A stretch of DNA of 44,885 bases from Thermoleophilia bacterium. GTDB lineage: Bacteria > Actinomycetota > Thermoleophilia > Gaiellales > JAICJC01. The translations under genes and the position numbers were made by a program. The notes beneath the pieces were generated by a model. It was not told the origin of the DNA. It saw only the letters and a list, made by a program, of their open reading frames with translations, and did no database searches. This document shows positions 42,404-44,885 of this stretch, one piece after another. Position 1 is the first letter of the stretch, and the number at the start of each line of letters is the position of its first letter. The stretch spans positions 1 through 44,885 of the forward strand of contig JAICJC010000011.1 of NCBI GenBank assembly GCA_025928655.1. The letters run 5' to 3'.

Positions 42404-43599
42404 AGCGCCTCCTCCTGGAGGCTCGCGCTCACCCGGGGCGGGGGCGTCGTGCGCGTCCGCCGCGCCCGCCACGCGTACACGAGCAGCAGCTCGGCGCCGA
42501 CGAAGAGCACGATCAGCCCCTGGATGATCGTGGCCAGGTTGCCGGCCAGCTCGGGCGGGAACACCGTCGGGTCGAGCGCGCGCGTGGACGTCCCCACCTG
42601 GAGGCCGCCGAAGAGCAGCGCCGCCAGCGCGATCCCGACCGGGCGGCCGCGGCCGAGCAGGGCCACGGCGATGCCGATGAACCCGATCTGGCTCACCTGG
42701 ATGTCGTTCGTCGCGATCGAAAACTCCCACCCGAGGATGTCCATCGAGCCGGCCAGCCCGGCGAACGCGCCCGAGATCGCCAGGGCGGCGATGTACTTGC
42801 CCGACACCGAGATGCCGCCGTAGCGGGCCGCCTCGGGGTTGAACCCGACCGCCTTGACCTCGAACCCGAGCGTCGTGCGGTGGAGGATGAACCAGTACAC
42901 GACGAGCGCGAAGAGGGCGATGAAGATCCCCGCGTGGAGCGGCTGCAGGTCGCCCCAGATCGCGGGCAGCTGGGCCGAGTGCGCGATCGGGTTCGACTTC
43001 GGCACCGAGCGCTCGGAGCCCTGGAGCGGGCCGCCGAGCTCGAACAGGTACTGGCCGCCGTAGAACGCGATCCAGTTCAGCATGATCGTCGAGATCACCT
43101 CGTGGGCGCCGACCGCCGCCTTCAGCCCGCCGGCGATCCCGCCCCAGACGGCGCCCCCGACGACGGCGGCGAGCATCGCCAGGAACACGTGCAGCGGCCG
43201 CGACATGCCGGCGAAGTGGAGGCCGACCCAGAGCGAGCAGATCAGCCCGACGAAGTACTGGCCCTGGCCGCCGATGTTGAACATGCCGCCCCGGAACGCG
43301 AACGCGACGGCGAGCGCGGTCAGGATCAGCGGCGTCGTCTCGATCAGCGTCTGCTGCAGGTTGATCGCGGCGAAGATCTTGTCGGTGCTCGACGTCCACG
43401 GCAGGACGTAGTTGAGGCCGGTGCCCTTGAAGATCGCGTTGTAGGCGGTGATCGGGTTATGGCCGGCGGCGAGGACGGCGAGCCCGCCGACGACGAACGC
43501 GAGCACCGTCGTCCCGATCGGCAGCAGCACGCCCTCCGCCCGCGCGCTCAGCGCCGAGCCGACCCGGTCGAACAGGCTCCCGGCCTCCGGGGCGCTCAC
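42400..43599 (-). CDS. ABC transporter permease, BMP-type nucleoside/sugar importer (first permease)
   Basis: A 399-residue membrane protein with GTG start at 43599. The motif AFAFRGGMFNIGGQGQYFVG is diagnostic of the first permease in BMP-type importers, and FEVKAVGFNPEAARYGGISV is the cytoplasmic coupling loop. It overlaps the ATPase gene upstream by 4 bp and the second permease downstream by 4 bp, so all three are translationally coupled. Confidence 0.92.
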   Translation of the reverse strand: MSAPEAGSLFDRVGSALSARAEGVLLPIGTTVLAFVVGGLAVLAAGHNPITAYNAIFKGTGLNYVLPWTSSTDKIFAAINLQQTLIETTPLILTALAVAFAFRGGMFNIGGQGQYFVGLICSLWVGLHFAGMSRPLHVFLAMLAAVVGGAVWGGIAGGLKAAVGAHEVISTIMLNWIAFYGGQYLFELGGPLQGSERSVPKSNPIAHSAQLPAIWGDLQPLHAGIFIALFALVVYWFILHRTTLGFEVKAVGFNPEAARYGGISVSGKYIAALAISGAFAGLAGSMDILGWEFSIATNDIQVSQIGFIGIAVALLGRGRPVGIALAALLFGGLQVGTSTRALDPTVFPPELAGNLATIIQGLIVLFVGAELLLVYAWRARRTRTTPPPRVSASLQEEAL

Positions 43600-44885
43600 G
43601 CCGCCGACTCCCGGCCGCCGCCCGCCATGGCCACGCCCAGGTCGAGCTCGGACACGTCGGGGCCGTACTCGCCCACGATCTGGCCGCGGTACATGACCAG
43701 GATGCGGTCGGAGAGGCCGAGGATCTCGTCGAGCTCGAAGCTGACGAGCAGGATGGCGCGGCCGCGGTCGCGCTCCTCCACCAGGCGCCGGTGCACGAAC
43801 TCGATCGCACCGACGTCGAGGCCGCGCGTCGGCTGGGCGGCGACCAGGAGGTCGGGGTTGTCGGAGACCTCGCGGGCGATCACGACCTTCTGCTGGTTGC
43901 CGCCGGAGAGGGCGAACGCCGGCGTCTGAGGGCCGCCGCCGCGCACGTCGAACTCCTCCAGGAGCCCGCGCGCCCTGGCGACGATCCGCCGCGGCGAGAG
44001 GATGCCGAGGCGCGAGACCGGCGCCCGCCGGTAGTCGCGCAGCGCCAGGTTCTCCGCGAGCGTGAACTCGAGCACGAGGCCGCGCCGTTGCCGGTCCTCG
44101 GGGATGTGCCCGATGCCCGCGTCGAGGCTGGCGCGCGCGTCCGCGCGGGTCAGGTCGTGGCCGGAGACGGTGACGGTGCCGGCGGTGGGGCGGCGCAGCC
44201 CCGTGATCGCCTCGACGAGCTCGGCCTGGCCGTTGCCGTCGACGCCGGCGATGCCGACGATCTCGCCGGCGCGGGCCTCGAGCGAGAGGCCGCGCACGGC
44301 ATCGAGGCCGCGGTCGTCGGCGACGTGCAGGTCGCGCACCTCGAGCACCGGTTTCTCCGGATGGGCGGTCTCCTTCTGCACGCGCAGGAGCACCTCGCGC
44401 CCGACCATGAGCCGGGCCAGGCTCTCCTCGGTGGCGCCTTCACGGGGCACCGTCTCGACCGCCTTGCCGCGGCGCAGCACGGTGATGCGGTCGGCCAGGT
44501 CGAGCACCTCGCCGAGCTTGTGGGTGATGAAGATGATGGACGTGCCCATGTCGCTGCGGAGCGTGTTCAGGATCCGGAAGAGGTCGGTCGCCTCCTGCGG
44601 GGTCAGCACCGCCGTCGGCTCGTCGAGGATCAGGATCTGGGCGTTGCGGTAGAGCGCCTTCACGATCTCGACCCGCTGCTGCATGCCGACCGAGATCTCC
44701 TCGACGCGCGCGTCCGGGTCGACCGCGAGGCCGAGGCTGTTCGACACGTCGAGCACCCGCTTGCGGGCGGCCGCCAGGTCGAGGAACGGGCCGTGCGTGG
44801 GCTCGGAGGCGAGCACGACGTTCTCGGCGACGGTCATCACCGGGATCAGCATGAAGTGCTGGTGCACCATGCCGATGCCGCGCTC
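43596..44885 (-). CDS. ABC transporter ATPase, duplicated sugar/nucleoside type, 5' end missing
   Basis: The visible C-terminal 429 residues; the reading frame continues past the right edge (ERGIGMVHQHFML). The first ABC module lacks its Walker A here but shows the signature ISVGMQQRVEIVKALY and Walker B ILILDEPTAVLTP. The second module has a degenerate Walker A (GVDGNGQAEL), signature LSGGNQQKVVIARE and a weak Walker B (LLVAAQPTRGLD). This matches RbsA/NupO-like proteins, which power nucleoside or sugar import. It is the promoter-proximal gene among the three seen here. Confidence 0.93.
   Translation of the reverse strand, partial: ERGIGMVHQHFMLIPVMTVAENVVLASEPTHGPFLDLAAARKRVLDVSNSLGLAVDPDARVEEISVGMQQRVEIVKALYRNAQILILDEPTAVLTPQEATDLFRILNTLRSDMGTSIIFITHKLGEVLDLADRITVLRRGKAVETVPREGATEESLARLMVGREVLLRVQKETAHPEKPVLEVRDLHVADDRGLDAVRGLSLEARAGEIVGIAGVDGNGQAELVEAITGLRRPTAGTVTVSGHDLTRADARASLDAGIGHIPEDRQRRGLVLEFTLAENLALRDYRRAPVSRLGILSPRRIVARARGLLEEFDVRGGGPQTPAFALSGGNQQKVVIAREVSDNPDLLVAAQPTRGLDVGAIEFVHRRLVEERDRGRAILLVSFELDEILGLSDRILVMYRGQIVGEYGPDVSELDLGVAMAGGGRESAA

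Overview
The window is high-GC DNA (roughly 70% or more by eye), densely coding on both strands. It fits an actinomycete: the tRNA-Met(CAT) has the actinobacterial form, GTG starts are common, many genes look leaderless with a TANNNT box just before the start codon, and the Y-family polymerase has a CGAAC-N4-GTTCG SOS box. A deep-branching class such as Thermoleophilia is my guess from the overall gene style; nothing here proves it. No CRISPR array, phage, insertion sequence or transposase was seen. LAYOUT. 0-5.2 kb: the end of a PLP-dependent acyltransferase/aminotransferase, a membrane GAF-PAS-GGDEF-EAL protein and an MFS exporter overlap one another as an apparent operon, followed by a tiny membrane protein. 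5.2-10.1 kb: a cupin-TPR protein, a large membrane protein, a gluzincin-type lipoprotein, an M42 peptidase and elongator tRNA-Met. 10.1-10.8 kb: a less GC-rich stretch with one orphan membrane protein. 10.8-17.2 kb: the most system-like locus. An aldo/keto reductase, a CocE-type hydrolase, a TetR regulator, a PotD-like substrate-binding lipoprotein and a second CocE-type hydrolase are arranged around two divergent promoters that share a 22-bp promoter/operator-like motif. 17.2-22.4 kb: a small membrane protein, a GH43-like glycosidase with no normal start codon, a lipoprotein, small secreted proteins and a methyltransferase. 22.4-28.0 kb: a cyclase-ATPase-TPR signalling protein, a second aldo/keto reductase, and a STAS antagonist/HATPase anti-sigma pair with small companions. 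28.0-32.0 kb: an agmatinase-like ureohydrolase, a TadG/VWA protein, a VOC protein and small zinc-ribbon proteins. 32.0-34.9 kb: a DNA-repair group (coiled-coil protein, 5'-3' exonuclease and an SOS-boxed DinB). 34.9-38.7 kb: a decaying region with a truncated family-5 substrate-binding protein, a frameshifted TetR gene, and a 14-TM MFS exporter bracketed by two copies of a 63-bp dispersed repeat. 38.9-41.2 kb: an MMPL transporter. 41.2 kb to the end: the last three genes of a BMP-type nucleoside/sugar ABC importer on the minus strand. HOW IT WORKS TOGETHER. The best candidate for an undescribed system is the 10.8-17.2 kb locus: one TetR protein probably controls, through the shared motif, capture of a small molecule and its hydrolysis by two paralogous alpha/beta hydrolases plus a reductase. 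Other supported modules are the partner-switching sigma control at 26.5-28.0 kb and the SOS-linked repair genes. Terminator-like hairpins lie between several convergent or adjacent genes, including two built on the sequence GGGAC(C/T)GTCCCC.
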